The notes: a model not told the origin generated them from the letters alone. 64,000 bases of DNA from Novosphingobium sp. NDB2Meth1 (GCF_900117425.1 NZ_FPEH01000032.1:186001-250000); one strand, 5' to 3'. Shown: positions 26,784 to 35,032, numbered from the stretch's first letter. Translations and numbers: made by a program.

Positions 26784-27680
26784 TCAGGTCGAACGCAGCA
26801 GAGGGTCTGCCGCAAAGGCGGCGATCAGATGATCGGCCAGCGCCCGAACGCGCGCGGCGACGTAGCGCCCGGCCGGCATGACGAGGTGGATCGGCATGTC
26901 CGCCGGGGGATGCTCGGGCAGCACTTCGATCAGGCGGCCGCTTGCGAGATCTTCCTCGAACAGCCAGCGCGCATTGATCACGATACCGATCCTGGTCAGC
27001 GCCGCAATGCGCAAGGCATCGGGGCTGTCGGCCCGGAAAGTCCCACTGACGTCGACCGGCGGGAGATCGCCGAGCACCCATTTGTTGCCGGTCGCGAGGA
27101 GCGAGTAGCTGAGGCAGTTATGCGCAGCGAGGTCTGACGGCTGGTGCGGCACGCCAAACTCTTCAAGATACTCGGGTGATGCCACCATCACGCGGCGGGC
27201 CACGCCGATCCGCCGCGCGATCGAGCGGCTGTCTCCGATCGCGCCGACGCGGATCGCGAAATCGAGATTGTCCGAGATCAGGTTGAGCGCGTGATCGGAT
27301 ACCCTGAGGTCGACTTCGATGCGCGGCTGCACCCGCTGGAAATCCGCCAGCATGCTGATGAGGCGCGATTGCGCGAGCGTGAGCGGTGCGGTCAACCGCA
27401 CTTGCCCGCCCAGCGCGCCATGGAGACCGACCGAAGCCTCGGCCTCGTCGATGGCCGCGAGCGCACGCAGGGCCGCCTCGTAGTAGGCTTGACCTTCGCT
27501 GGTCAGCGCGATCGAGCGTGTCGTGCGCTTGAGCAGCGCGGCACCAAGATGGCGCTCCAGCGCGCCGACCTGACGCGAGACGGTCGACTGCGGCAATTCG
27601 AGACGCGCTGCGGCGCGGCTGAAACTGGCCGCATCGGCCACTGTTATAAAGGTACGCATCCAGCCGGTGATATCGTTCAC
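26784..27680 (-). CDS. LysR-family transcriptional regulator
   Basis: 298 aa from a GTG start (VNDITGWMRTF) with AGGAG just upstream; the more distal ATG at 27722 lacks a ribosome site. N-terminal HTH (FSRAAARLELPQSTVSRQVGALERHLG) and a C-terminal effector domain. The DITGW-M-F start and NLDFAIRVG block are of the group that includes many redox and catabolic regulators (DsdC/AaeR-like). Divergent from the next LysR gene. Target unknown. Confidence 0.88.
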   Translation of the reverse strand: MNDITGWMRTFITVADAASFSRAAARLELPQSTVSRQVGALERHLGAALLKRTTRSIALTSEGQAYYEAALRALAAIDEAEASVGLHGALGGQVRLTAPLTLAQSRLISMLADFQRVQPRIEVDLRVSDHALNLISDNLDFAIRVGAIGDSRSIARRIGVARRVMVASPEYLEEFGVPHQPSDLAAHNCLSYSLLATGNKWVLGDLPPVDVSGTFRADSPDALRIAALTRIGIVINARWLFEEDLASGRLIEVLPEHPPADMPIHLVMPAGRYVAARVRALADHLIAAFAADPLLRST

Positions 27681-27914
27681 ACTGTGCTCCTGCCCGATCG
27701 GACGATGCGGGTACAGCACCATTACGATCCATTTTGGCGCCGTTCTTTGCTGGTTCCGGATAAATCATATGTGATCTGCACTTCTTGCGGCAAGCGCGGT
27801 TGACGCTCATTGTTGTCAAGTCAATTCAGCCACGCTTGCCGCGGTTGCAGCACCAGTCAGTGCCGCAGCCGCGCTCGTTCCATGTGGCGATTGCAGGCAC
27901 AAGGCAACGCAGCC

Positions 27915-28817
27915 ATGGAAATGCATCAGGTCCGGTACTTCCTGGCCGCAGCACGGCTGCTGAACTTCACGCGCGCTGCAATCGAGTGCAACGTCTCGCA
28001 GCCTTCGCTGACCAAGGCAATCCAGAAGCTGGAGGAGGAATTCGGCGGTCCCCTGTTCCGGCGCGAGCGCGCGCGCACCCACCTGACCGAGCTTGGCAAG
28101 GCGATGCTGCCCCATCTCCAGCGCAGCTTCGAAGCGGCGCAGACCGCCAAGCAGATGGCCCGCGGCATGGGACGTGCGGAAATCGCCCCGCTCTCGCTCG
28201 GTGTGGCGCGCACCGTCGAGCATGCCATGCTCGAGCATGTGCTGGCGGAACTCGGCAAGAGCCTTTCAGGGCTGGAACTGGCGCTGGCCAGCGGCTCCTC
28301 GCGCGAATTGCTCGAAATGGCGATGGCCGGGTCACTCGATCTGGTGATCATCGAAATGCCCGAGGAGACGCCTGAGCGCCTCGATTGCTGGCCGCTGTTC
28401 GCCGATGCCTGGTGCGTCGTCACGCGCCCGGATCACCCCTTTGCCATGGCGCCTCCCGCGTCTCCGGCCGTGCTGGAAGAAGAAACCTGGATCGATCTGG
28501 CGGGTGACGGCTGCGCCGCGCTCGCCCGGATCGCCACGCAAAGCGGCGCTGCGATCGATGTGCGGCACCAGGCCCAGGGCGCAACGCAACTGCGGCAGAT
28601 GGTGCAGGCCGGGCTTGGCTGCGGCTGGACCCCGCGCAGCCTCGCCGCGCCGCCGTTGTCGGCGATCCTGCTGCCGTTCGGATCGGTCGAGACGCGGTTC
28701 GTGCTGGCATCGGTCTCGGGTCGGCGCCGCTCGGTCGCCGCCGAAGCGTTCCTGCGGGTGGCTCGGGCGCAGGATTGGGCACGCGCCACCGGTGAACCAC
28801 CGGCGGAGGAGTCATAG
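27915..28817 (+). CDS. LysR-family transcriptional regulator
   Basis: 300 aa. The ATG at 27915 (MEMHQVRYFLAAARLLNFTRAA) is the usual LysR N-terminus; the upstream frame has no similarity. HTH at about 17-60 (NVSQPSLTKAIQKLEEEFGG). It is followed 9 nt later by a thioredoxin-fold peroxidase-like gene on the same strand, which it may control. The two adjacent LysR genes diverge from a 234-nt gap. Confidence 0.88.
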   Translation: MEMHQVRYFLAAARLLNFTRAAIECNVSQPSLTKAIQKLEEEFGGPLFRRERARTHLTELGKAMLPHLQRSFEAAQTAKQMARGMGRAEIAPLSLGVARTVEHAMLEHVLAELGKSLSGLELALASGSSRELLEMAMAGSLDLVIIEMPEETPERLDCWPLFADAWCVVTRPDHPFAMAPPASPAVLEEETWIDLAGDGCAALARIATQSGAAIDVRHQAQGATQLRQMVQAGLGCGWTPRSLAAPPLSAILLPFGSVETRFVLASVSGRRRSVAAEAFLRVARAQDWARATGEPPAEES

Positions 28818-28826
28818 GGACTGCGC

Positions 28827-29552
28827 ATGGACTCGATGCACCGCAGGGCGTTTCCCCCGCGGAGCAATTCTCCCTATGAAAGCATGATGGACGTCCCGAC
28901 TTCACCCACTCCGCTGGCACCGCAGCTGGCGCAGATCCGCCAGCGCTTTGCGGCGATCAGCCCGTTTTTCGACGAGATCGTGATCGCGCTGCGCGAGGCC
29001 GGCGTGGGATCTTCTGCGCCCAAAGTGGGCGAGTTGTTCCCCGATTTCTCGCTCCCTACCGCGGACGGCGGCTATCGCCGTCTGGGCGATGTGCTCGATC
29101 AGGGACCGGTGATCGTCAACTTCAGCCGCGGGCGCTGGTGCCCTTATTGCGTGCACGAAGTTTCCGCCTGGGCCGAAATGCTCCCCGAGCTGGCCAGGGC
29201 CGGCGTGCGCTTTGTCGAAGTGACCGGCGAGACCGGCGGCGGCGCGCGGGCGCTCGGCGCGCTGCTCGGGGCATCGGCACATGCGGATATCGCCGAGGTG
29301 CTGTGCGATATCGATCACGGTGTCGCGCTCTCGCTGGGGCTCGCGTTCTTCGCGGGCGATCCGCTGCTCGATTTCTACGCGAAAAACGGGATCGACATGC
29401 ACGATCTCTATGGCTCGCCGAGCGGGTTCCTGCCCGTCCCGGCCACCTTCGCGCTCGATCCGGCCGGCCGCGTGCGCTTCGCTTATGCCAATGTCGATTT
29501 CCGCGAACGGGCGGAACCGGCCGAGGTGCTCGCCGCGCTGCTTGCGCGCTGA
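28827..29552 (+). CDS. Peroxiredoxin-like (AhpC/TSA family) protein
   Basis: 241-aa thioredoxin-fold protein. The core begins APKVGELFPDFSLPTADGG (about 63-81), and the active site is in SRGRWCPYCVHEV, giving a CxxC where typical peroxiredoxins have a single T-x-x-C; this is the peroxiredoxin-like (Prx-like2) group. No signal peptide. It may form an operon with the LysR gene 9 nt upstream. It ends 2 nt from the convergent NrsF gene. Confidence 0.82.
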   Translation: MDSMHRRAFPPRSNSPYESMMDVPTSPTPLAPQLAQIRQRFAAISPFFDEIVIALREAGVGSSAPKVGELFPDFSLPTADGGYRRLGDVLDQGPVIVNFSRGRWCPYCVHEVSAWAEMLPELARAGVRFVEVTGETGGGARALGALLGASAHADIAEVLCDIDHGVALSLGLAFFAGDPLLDFYAKNGIDMHDLYGSPSGFLPVPATFALDPAGRVRFAYANVDFRERAEPAEVLAALLAR

Positions 29553-29554
29553 GC

Positions 29555-30223
29555 TTACCAGCGCAACAAGGGCGGCGTGGCCAACCGGATGACAGTCGCT
29601 GCCACGAGCATGGCCGCAGGATAGACTGCGGTGACGAAGGCCATCGTCTGCGAAGGGCAGAACAGGCTGTAGGCGAAAGTACCCAGCGCGGCCGCGGCCC
29701 ATCCGATGAGCCAGCTGGCGCGCACGATGTCGGTCGGCGCGGCACGGCGCATCCACCTGACGAGCCCTGCGCCCACAAGCAGCGATGCCGCCAGCGCGAT
29801 GCAAAAGCAGCGCAAGGTGATGTGGGTCGTAAACTCCGCAAAACTCGGTCGCTGCCGTGCCACGATGCCTTGAAGGAGCAGGCCCATCAGGCCAATCGGC
29901 ATGATCCCCAGGATCATCGTTCCAAACGCCGTCGCGCCTTCATCACCGCGTCCGGGGACTGCGGCCCGCAGCGCGGCAACGAGCAGGACAAGGCCGCCGG
30001 CCAGCAATGCCGCCCCGCGCGCGACCACGATCGGCGCCGGGTGCATCGCCATGACATCGGCGCGCAATCCGAAAACGAGCCATACTCCGCCGACAGCCAG
30101 CGCCGTGAGGCCGAGGCCGACGAGAACCCCGGTCCACAGACGCAGCGGCGCGACCGGTCGGAGATCACCGACCAGCGCCTCGATCGTCTGTTCGATGGAC
30201 GGTTCGTCCGGATCGAGGGGCAT
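29555..30223 (-). CDS. nrsF: NrsF-like membrane anti-sigma factor (DUF1109)
   Basis: 222 aa, with a soluble N-terminus (about 1-25) and six hydrophobic helices. Cys139/Cys141 next to helix 4 and Cys189 in YSLFCPSQT fit the conserved Cys residues used by Caulobacter NrsF to sense heavy metals and release SigF. The start has AAAGGAAG upstream. It is downstream of the bufferin precursor and DoxX genes on the same strand (191-nt gap), so it may be made as negative feedback. Its sigma factor is not adjacent; the closest candidate is at 24649-25245. Confidence 0.85.
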   Translation of the reverse strand: MPLDPDEPSIEQTIEALVGDLRPVAPLRLWTGVLVGLGLTALAVGGVWLVFGLRADVMAMHPAPIVVARGAALLAGGLVLLVAALRAAVPGRGDEGATAFGTMILGIMPIGLMGLLLQGIVARQRPSFAEFTTHITLRCFCIALAASLLVGAGLVRWMRRAAPTDIVRASWLIGWAAAALGTFAYSLFCPSQTMAFVTAVYPAAMLVAATVIRLATPPLLRW

Positions 30224-30414
30224 CACACTTCCTTTACTGCACGGCCCCCACCCGCAAAAAGAACCGACCGGGGACCGTACCGCCAGAATACTGGCTGACC
30301 GCTCCCGGCCTCGTTGCATCTTTGCCCGCGCCCCGCAAGACCGGCCCGCATGCCTTGGGGAACACGTCCCCGGACAACACAGGCCGGTCGCTGCGCGGAG
30401 CAGGCGGCGCGGGT

Positions 30415-30855
30415 TCAGCCCCGGCGCAGCAGACGGTCGAGCGAGAGTGCTCCACCGCCCTTGGCGATGAGCGGCAGGAGAATCGCCGCCCAGCTCAGGT
30501 GCGTCGGCCATGCATCAGGATAGACGAAGACCTCGATCACCGTGGTCATGCCAAGCAGGCCCAGCGCGGCGAACCGCGTACCGAAGCCAAGAACCAGCAT
30601 GATCGGGAAGAGGTGCTCCTGGTAGGTCGCCAGATGGGCGGCCAGATGCGGTGGCACGAACGGCAGTTTGTAGTCGGTTTCGAAGAGGTAGAAGGTGCTG
30701 TCGGTGATCGTCAGCCAGCCTTCCACCTTGGTTCGGCCGGACTCGAAGAACACCGCCGCGATGCCGAGCCGCGCCACCAGCAGCAGCACGGTTTCGGGCA
30801 GCAGTCGCCCGGCCAGCTCCGCGAGCCGGTTGTAGATGGAAACGAGAGCGGTCAT
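30415..30855 (-). CDS. DoxX family membrane protein (GigD-like)
   Basis: 146 aa with four hydrophobic segments and the DoxX pattern (LLVARLGIAAVFFESGRTKVEGW, then GFGTRFAALGLLGMT). In Caulobacter the gold/copper-induced gig operon encodes a DoxX protein with a DUF2282, a DUF692 and a DUF2063 protein. Here it follows the DUF2282 precursor gene by 70 nt on the same strand. It may help in electron transfer or membrane redox during maturation or metal binding; the role is not proven. Confidence 0.88.
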   Translation of the reverse strand: MTALVSIYNRLAELAGRLLPETVLLLVARLGIAAVFFESGRTKVEGWLTITDSTFYLFETDYKLPFVPPHLAAHLATYQEHLFPIMLVLGFGTRFAALGLLGMTTVIEVFVYPDAWPTHLSWAAILLPLIAKGGGALSLDRLLRRG

Positions 30856-30925
30856 GCGGGGATACCTCGGATGAACCGGACGGCGGATCGGCGCCGCCGG
30901 AAGGCAGCGCCGTCACGCAGGCCGA

Positions 30926-31198
30926 TCAGTGCGCCTTGGGGGTCAGCGAACCGTTGCCCTTGGGCGTCTTGATCGAGGTGCAGGTGCCGGCCTTGACCAG
31001 CGTCCAGGCGTTGCCCTGGTAGTCGACCTTCGAGGTGCCGGCGCAGCTGGTGCCCGGGCCGGCAGCGCATTCGTTCTTGCCGGCCTTGGCGACGCCGTAG
31101 CACTTTTCCATGGCGGGCTTGCTGTCGGCAGCGTGGGCAGCGCCGGCAACCAGGCCGAGGGCGATCGAAGCGGCGAGCGCAGAAGCAGTGATCTTCAT
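30926..31198 (-). CDS. bufA1: Bufferin precursor, DUF2282 type (4 Cys)
   Basis: 90-aa secreted precursor of a metal-binding RiPP. Signal peptide 1-23 (cleavage after AHA), then a core with Cys33 (EKCYGVAKAGKNEC), Cys44, Cys52 (GPGTSCAGTS) and Cys73 (KAGTC), the DUF2282 signature. In Caulobacter such peptides are modified by an MNIO enzyme and bind copper in the periplasm. No MNIO gene is adjacent; the only one in the window is bufB at 33395. An exact sigma-F promoter match lies 127 nt upstream. Confidence 0.9.
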   Translation of the reverse strand: MKITASALAASIALGLVAGAAHAADSKPAMEKCYGVAKAGKNECAAGPGTSCAGTSKVDYQGNAWTLVKAGTCTSIKTPKGNGSLTPKAH

Positions 31199-31324
31199 GG
31201 TATAATCCCTTTCGAATGATGCGGACCACGATGGTCCGGTCTGGAAACCAAGGGCGGGGAAGCGGGTTATCGAGCGCTGCCCCGTCCTGTGTCCGGAAAT
31301 GTTCGCGCCGGCCACGTTGACCAG

Positions 31325-31350
31325 TTCGCCGCGTGCAGCAGCCGGGTTAC
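31325..31350 (-). promoter_or_regulatory. Sigma-F-type promoter of the DUF2282-DoxX genes
   Basis: On the minus strand: GTAACC (31350-31345), 16 nt, CGAA (31328-31325). This is an exact match in both boxes and spacing to the published Caulobacter SigF promoter. The 5' untranslated region to the ATG at 31198 would be about 120 nt. The left end of a MITE lies only 50 nt upstream. Confidence 0.82.
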
Positions 31351-31400
31351 AACGCCCGCAGCAATTATTGCGCGCGGCTGGACCCGGCGCAGCACAGATC

Positions 31401-31669
31401 CTAGGGTCCAAACTCAATCAGGGCGCGTTCGAGGCGACCAAATGGCGAACAGATCGGGCCAAGGTGCCCGCGGGGAAGGCTGGTTGCCTTTCCAAGGGTA
31501 CCTTGGCTCGAGATGGAAGCCATTTGGTCGCCCGAAGGGGTTTGACCAAAACGGCCCATTGCTGCGTTGGGAAGGCTTGAGATATTGACATATCCCTGCG
31601 CCTTCCCGCCTTGCACTGAGCCGTTTTGCCTCAAACCTCGAACGCGCCCTGATTGAGTTTGGACCCTAG
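31401..31669. mobile_element. MITE with 34-bp perfect terminal inverted repeats
   Basis: CTAGGGTCCAAACTCAATCA... (31401-31434) is repeated perfectly inverted at 31636-31669. Total length is 269 bp. The outermost CTAG is palindromic and may be the target duplication (IS5-type YTAR targets). Inside are further inverted repeats: CGACCAAATGG near 31435 with CCATTTGGTCG near 31522, and CCAAGGT with ACCTTGG. There is no transposase ORF. It is inserted between the two bufferin precursor units and accounts for most of the 31199-31712 gap. Confidence 0.88.
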
Positions 31670-31712
31670 AGAGCCAGCCGGCAAATCACCGTCTTGAAAG
31701 GACAAACGACCG

Positions 31713-32840
31713 ATGCGGAATTTTGCGCTCGAGGTATATTTCTCGAAGTGGGAGTTTGCCGCGAAGTATCATCTCACCGCATCCGACGCGCAGAGCATGA
31801 CGGTTTCGCAGCTGCTTTCGCACGCATCTGCGGAAGATCGCGAGCGGTTCGACAACCTGCACCTCGGCTATACCAAGACGTTCGGCGCTGAACCGCTGCT
31901 GGAACAGATTGTCCGCACTTATGATTCCATCGCCACCGACCAGCTGCTGTGCTTCGCGGGCGCGGAAGAAGGCATCTATGTCGCGATGCGCGTACTGCTG
32001 CAGCCCGAGGACCACTGCATCGTCATCACTCCCAACTATCAGGCCGCCGAGACGATCCCGCTCTCGATCTGCGCGGTGACCGGGGTCGCGCTGGATGAAA
32101 ATGCGAACTGGGCGCTCGATCTCGACAAGGTGCGCGCGGCGCTGCGGCCCGATACAAAGCTCATCTCGATCAACTTCCCCAACAACCCCACCGGCGCGAT
32201 CCCCTCGCAGGACGTGTTCGCCGCCCTGGTCGAACTCTGCCGGGAGCGCGGGATCTGGCTGTTCAGCGATGAAGTCTACCGCCTGATCGAGCACCGCCCG
32301 GACGCGCGCATCCCCCAGGTCGCGGATATCTACGAACGCGGGGTGTCGCTCAATGTCATGTCCAAGAGCTATGGCCTGCCCGGTCTGCGCATCGGCTGGC
32401 TCGCCTGCCAGGACCGCGCCTTCCTGCAGAGCTGCGAGCGCTACAAGCACTACCTCTCGATCTGCAATTCCGCGCCCTCCGAACTCCTTGCCGAAATCGC
32501 GCTGAAGGCGCGCGAGGCGATCGTCGGGCGCAATCGCGATCTGGCGCGGGGCAACCTCGCCCTGCTCGACGATTTCTTCGCCGATTTTCCCGCCCTGTTC
32601 GATTGGCGCCGGCCCGATGGCAGCTGCGTCGCCTTCATCCGCTACAAGGGCGCGGACGGGGTGGAGCAGTTTTGCGAGCGGCTGGTCGAGGAAACCGGCG
32701 TGCTGCTGCTGCCCTCGAGCATCTATCGGTCCGAGCTGGGCCCGGTGCCGCAGGACCATTTCCGGATCGGCTTCGGCCGGGCGAATCTTGCGGAAGGCCT
32801 TTCGGTTTTTCGCGAATGGCTGATGCGCAACCGGCCTTGA
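31713..32840 (+). CDS. Class I/II PLP-dependent aminotransferase
   Basis: 375 aa, fold type I. PLP and substrate motifs are SINFPNNPTGAIPS (152-165), FSDEVYR (184-190), the Schiff-base Lys218 in MSKSYGLPGLRIGW, and the C-terminal Arg in FRIGFGR. An N-terminal segment (YFSKWEFAAKYHLTASD) resembles enzymes annotated as capreomycidine synthase-like or asymmetric aminotransferases; the substrate is not clear. It has a GAAAGGA site 9 nt before the start. It lies between the two precursor genes but nothing ties it to bufferin maturation. Confidence 0.85.
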   Translation: MRNFALEVYFSKWEFAAKYHLTASDAQSMTVSQLLSHASAEDRERFDNLHLGYTKTFGAEPLLEQIVRTYDSIATDQLLCFAGAEEGIYVAMRVLLQPEDHCIVITPNYQAAETIPLSICAVTGVALDENANWALDLDKVRAALRPDTKLISINFPNNPTGAIPSQDVFAALVELCRERGIWLFSDEVYRLIEHRPDARIPQVADIYERGVSLNVMSKSYGLPGLRIGWLACQDRAFLQSCERYKHYLSICNSAPSELLAEIALKAREAIVGRNRDLARGNLALLDDFFADFPALFDWRRPDGSCVAFIRYKGADGVEQFCERLVEETGVLLLPSSIYRSELGPVPQDHFRIGFGRANLAEGLSVFREWLMRNRP

Positions 32841-32882
32841 GGGCAAAAATCGACCGTCACCACAAAAAAATATGTGCAACTT

Positions 32883-32908
32883 GTAACCGCAGATTGCGGG
32901 CAGGCGAA
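32883..32908 (+). promoter_or_regulatory. Sigma-F-type promoter of the bufA2-bufB-bufC operon
   Basis: GTAACC (32883-32888), 16 nt, CGAA (32905-32908): exact match to the Caulobacter SigF consensus. It ends 39 nt before the ATG at 32948. The flanking DNA is AT-rich (CAAAAAAATATGTGC) compared with neighbouring coding sequence. Confidence 0.85.
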
Positions 32909-32947
32909 TACGACCTTGCCATTCCGGCGCACATACGGAGACGAACC

Positions 32948-33217
32948 ATGACCACCCTGAAGACCGGCCTCGCCATCGCCGCCAACGCTGCCCTCATCGC
33001 TGCCGCCATGGCAGTTGCTCCCACCCCCGCCATTGCCAAGGGCAAGTCGGCCGAAGTCGTGCACTGCTACGGCGTGAACACCTGCAAGGGCACGTCGGAC
33101 TGCGCCGCCGGCACCCACAGCTGCAAGGGTCAGAACGAATGCAAGGGCCAGGGCTTCAAGGCCCTGACCAAGAAGGCCTGCGCCGCGCAGGGTGGTAGCC
33201 TGACCGAGAAGAAGTAA
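32948..33217 (+). CDS. bufA2: Bufferin precursor, second type (6 Cys)
   Basis: 89-aa secreted Cys-rich peptide. Signal peptide 1-30 (AIA-K). The mature part has Cys40, 46, 52, 59, 65 and 78, arranged as CYGVNTCKG, DCAAGTHSCKG and NECKGQGF. It starts like the DUF2282 type (C-Y/F-G-V) but has more Cys and a Lys-rich C-terminus. It is first in an operon with the MNIO maturase and its DUF2063 partner. CGGAGACG precedes the ATG. The product is predicted to be a copper-binding, thiooxazole-type RiPP by analogy with Caulobacter; the modification itself is inferred. Confidence 0.88.
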   Translation: MTTLKTGLAIAANAALIAAAMAVAPTPAIAKGKSAEVVHCYGVNTCKGTSDCAAGTHSCKGQNECKGQGFKALTKKACAAQGGSLTEKK

Positions 33218-33270
33218 TTCTCGATCAGTTCAGCCGACCCACCCTCACGGCTGACGCTACCTAGACTTGG

Positions 33271-33347
33271 CCGGGGCTCCCTGTCCCACTGCCCAATAGG
33301 CGCCGCATCCCCTCCCCGGCGCCAACGGGAGCCCCGGACTTCTTTTT
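33271..33347 (+). terminator. Internal attenuating terminator between bufA2 and bufB
   Basis: Perfect 11-bp inverted repeat CCGGGGCTCCC (33271-33281) and GGGAGCCCCGG (33327-33337), with an inner GGCGCC pair in the loop, followed by ACTTCTTTTT (33338-33347). Placed just after the precursor gene, it would let most transcripts end there while some read into bufB-bufC. Confidence 0.72.
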
Positions 33348-33394
33348 GCGAGTATCCCTCTCTTTCACGAGACACCTGATGACCGAGGCGCGCA

Positions 33395-34228
33395 ATGTCT
33401 GAGAAACTGGCCGGATTTGGCCTTGGCATGCGCAGGCCGCACTATCGGTCCTATATCGACGGCACCGCGCCGGTCGATTTCATCGAAGTGATCTCGGAAA
33501 ACTTCATGATCGCAGGCGGCAAGCCGCTCGATACGCTGATGAAGGCGCGCCGCAACTACCGCCTCGCGCTGCACGGCGTTTCGATGTCGATCGGCTCGGC
33601 CGACGGCCTCAGATCTGATTACCTCACTGAACTTCGCCGCCTTGTCGACATGATGGAGCCCGCGGTGGTCTCTGACCACTTGTGCTGGACCCGGATCGAC
33701 GGCTTCAATTCGCACGACCTGCTGCCGGTGCCCTATACCGAGGAAGCGCTGGCGGTGGTTTGCCGCAACATCGACCGCGCGCAGGAAGCGGTCGGCCGCC
33801 GCATGCTGTTCGAGAACCCTTCGAGCTACATCGCCTTTCCCGGCGGCATGACCGAGTGGGAATTCCTCGCCGAAATGACCCGGCGCACCGGCTGCGGCTT
33901 GCTGCTCGATGTCAACAACATCTACGTCAGCGCGCAGAACCACGGCTTTGCCGCCGAGGACTATCTCGCAGGCATTCCGATGGACGCCGTAGGCCAGATC
34001 CACCTTGCCGGCCACGTGCAGGGCGAACACCTGCTGATCGACACGCACGACCAGCCGGTGCCCGATGAAGTCTGGGCGCTCTATCGCGCGGCGATGGAAC
34101 TCGCTGGTCCGGTGCCGACGATGATCGAGCGCGACGACAACATTCCCGAACTCGACGAGCTTTGCGCCGAACTCGACGTCGCCCGCAGCATCAGTGCGGA
34201 CTCGGCGGCGGAAAGGATCGCGGCATGA
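33395..34228 (+). CDS. bufB: MNIO (DUF692) multinuclear iron oxygenase
   Basis: 277-aa TIM-barrel enzyme that remodels Cys residues of RiPP precursors. Candidate iron ligands are visible at the usual places: His60 (ALHGVSMSIG), His95 (SDHLCW), Glu140 (FENPSSY), Asp172 with Asn175 (LLDVNNIYVSAQNHG), His183, His207 (LAGH), and Glu245 (MIERDD). In bufferin systems it converts core Cys to 5-thiooxazole. It overlaps bufC by 4 nt. It is the only MNIO in the window and may serve both precursors. Confidence 0.93.
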   Translation: MSEKLAGFGLGMRRPHYRSYIDGTAPVDFIEVISENFMIAGGKPLDTLMKARRNYRLALHGVSMSIGSADGLRSDYLTELRRLVDMMEPAVVSDHLCWTRIDGFNSHDLLPVPYTEEALAVVCRNIDRAQEAVGRRMLFENPSSYIAFPGGMTEWEFLAEMTRRTGCGLLLDVNNIYVSAQNHGFAAEDYLAGIPMDAVGQIHLAGHVQGEHLLIDTHDQPVPDEVWALYRAAMELAGPVPTMIERDDNIPELDELCAELDVARSISADSAAERIAA

Positions 34229-34965
34229 GCCTGCTCGCCCTGCAGCGCGATTTTCGCGACTGGCTGGTGACCGGCGAAGACAGCGCCGCGGCTGCACTCG
34301 GCGGCGGCCCCGGCACGGCGGTCTACCAGAACAACTACCGCACCGCGCTCGTCTCCAGCCTTGCCGAAACCTTCCAGCGGCTCGTGCTCTGGCTCGGCGA
34401 GGAAGACTTCGAGATGGCCGCCGCGCGCTATATCGACGCGCGCCCGCCTTCGAGCTGGACGCTCGATGCCTATGGCGAGGATTTCACCGACTTCGTCGCG
34501 ACGCTGTGGCCCGATGATGCTGAAGTCGCCGAGATCGCGCTGATCGACTGGACAGTCGGCCAGGTCTTCGTCGGAATGGACAGTTACGCGCTCTGCGCTG
34601 AAGGACTTTCGGTCGCGGATTGGGAAACCGCTGTCATCCACCCGGTGCCCTCGCTCCTCGTGCTGCCGATCCGGACCAATGCGGACGAGATCTGGCAGGC
34701 GCTCGCGACAGAAGAAACGCCACCGCCCGCGGAAATGGCGCCGCGCGGCACAGCCTTGCTCGTCTGGCGACAGGACCTCGAACCGGTGTTCCGCCGCGCC
34801 GAAGCGCACGAGCGCGATGTCCTCGCATGGTCTGCCGCTGGCGAAGGCTTTGCCGCCGTCTGCGCGCGGCTCGCCGATACCTTGGGCGAGGAAGCTGCAG
34901 TCACCACCGCAGGAACGCTGCTGGGCCGCTGGCTCGCCGAAGGCATGATCGCCGCTGTCGGCTGA
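34225..34965 (+). CDS. bufC: MNIO partner protein (DUF2063)
   Basis: 246 aa. N-terminal DUF2063 domain (LLALQRDFRDWLVTGEDS, then VYQNNYRTALVSSLAETFQRL, about 30-50, and the C-terminal winged segment ending GRWLAEGMI). In MNIO systems this partner binds the precursor and presents it to the oxygenase. The ATG overlaps the bufB stop (ATGA). It was once annotated as a DNA-binding domain; a role in RiPP maturation is better supported in this context. Confidence 0.9.
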   Translation: MSLLALQRDFRDWLVTGEDSAAAALGGGPGTAVYQNNYRTALVSSLAETFQRLVLWLGEEDFEMAAARYIDARPPSSWTLDAYGEDFTDFVATLWPDDAEVAEIALIDWTVGQVFVGMDSYALCAEGLSVADWETAVIHPVPSLLVLPIRTNADEIWQALATEETPPPAEMAPRGTALLVWRQDLEPVFRRAEAHERDVLAWSAAGEGFAAVCARLADTLGEEAAVTTAGTLLGRWLAEGMIAAVG

Positions 34966-34998
34966 GCGCCGACAAAACCAACGGCTCCTCCGGAAAAC

Positions 34999-35032
34999 AA
35001 GGCCGCGCGGAGACCCCGCTGCGGCCTTTTTT
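34999..35032 (+). terminator. Terminator of the bufferin operon
   Basis: Stem AAGGCCGC (34999-35006) with GCGGCC(TT) (35021-35028), a loop of 14 nt, and a run of T. It lies 34 nt after the bufC stop. Confidence 0.85.

Noticed and set aside
28827..29552. OxyR-AhpC type pair with the LysR gene at 27915
   Set aside because: The LysR protein lacks a recognisable OxyR Cys pair and the peroxidase-like protein has CPYC rather than the AhpC motif, so an OxyR name is not supported.
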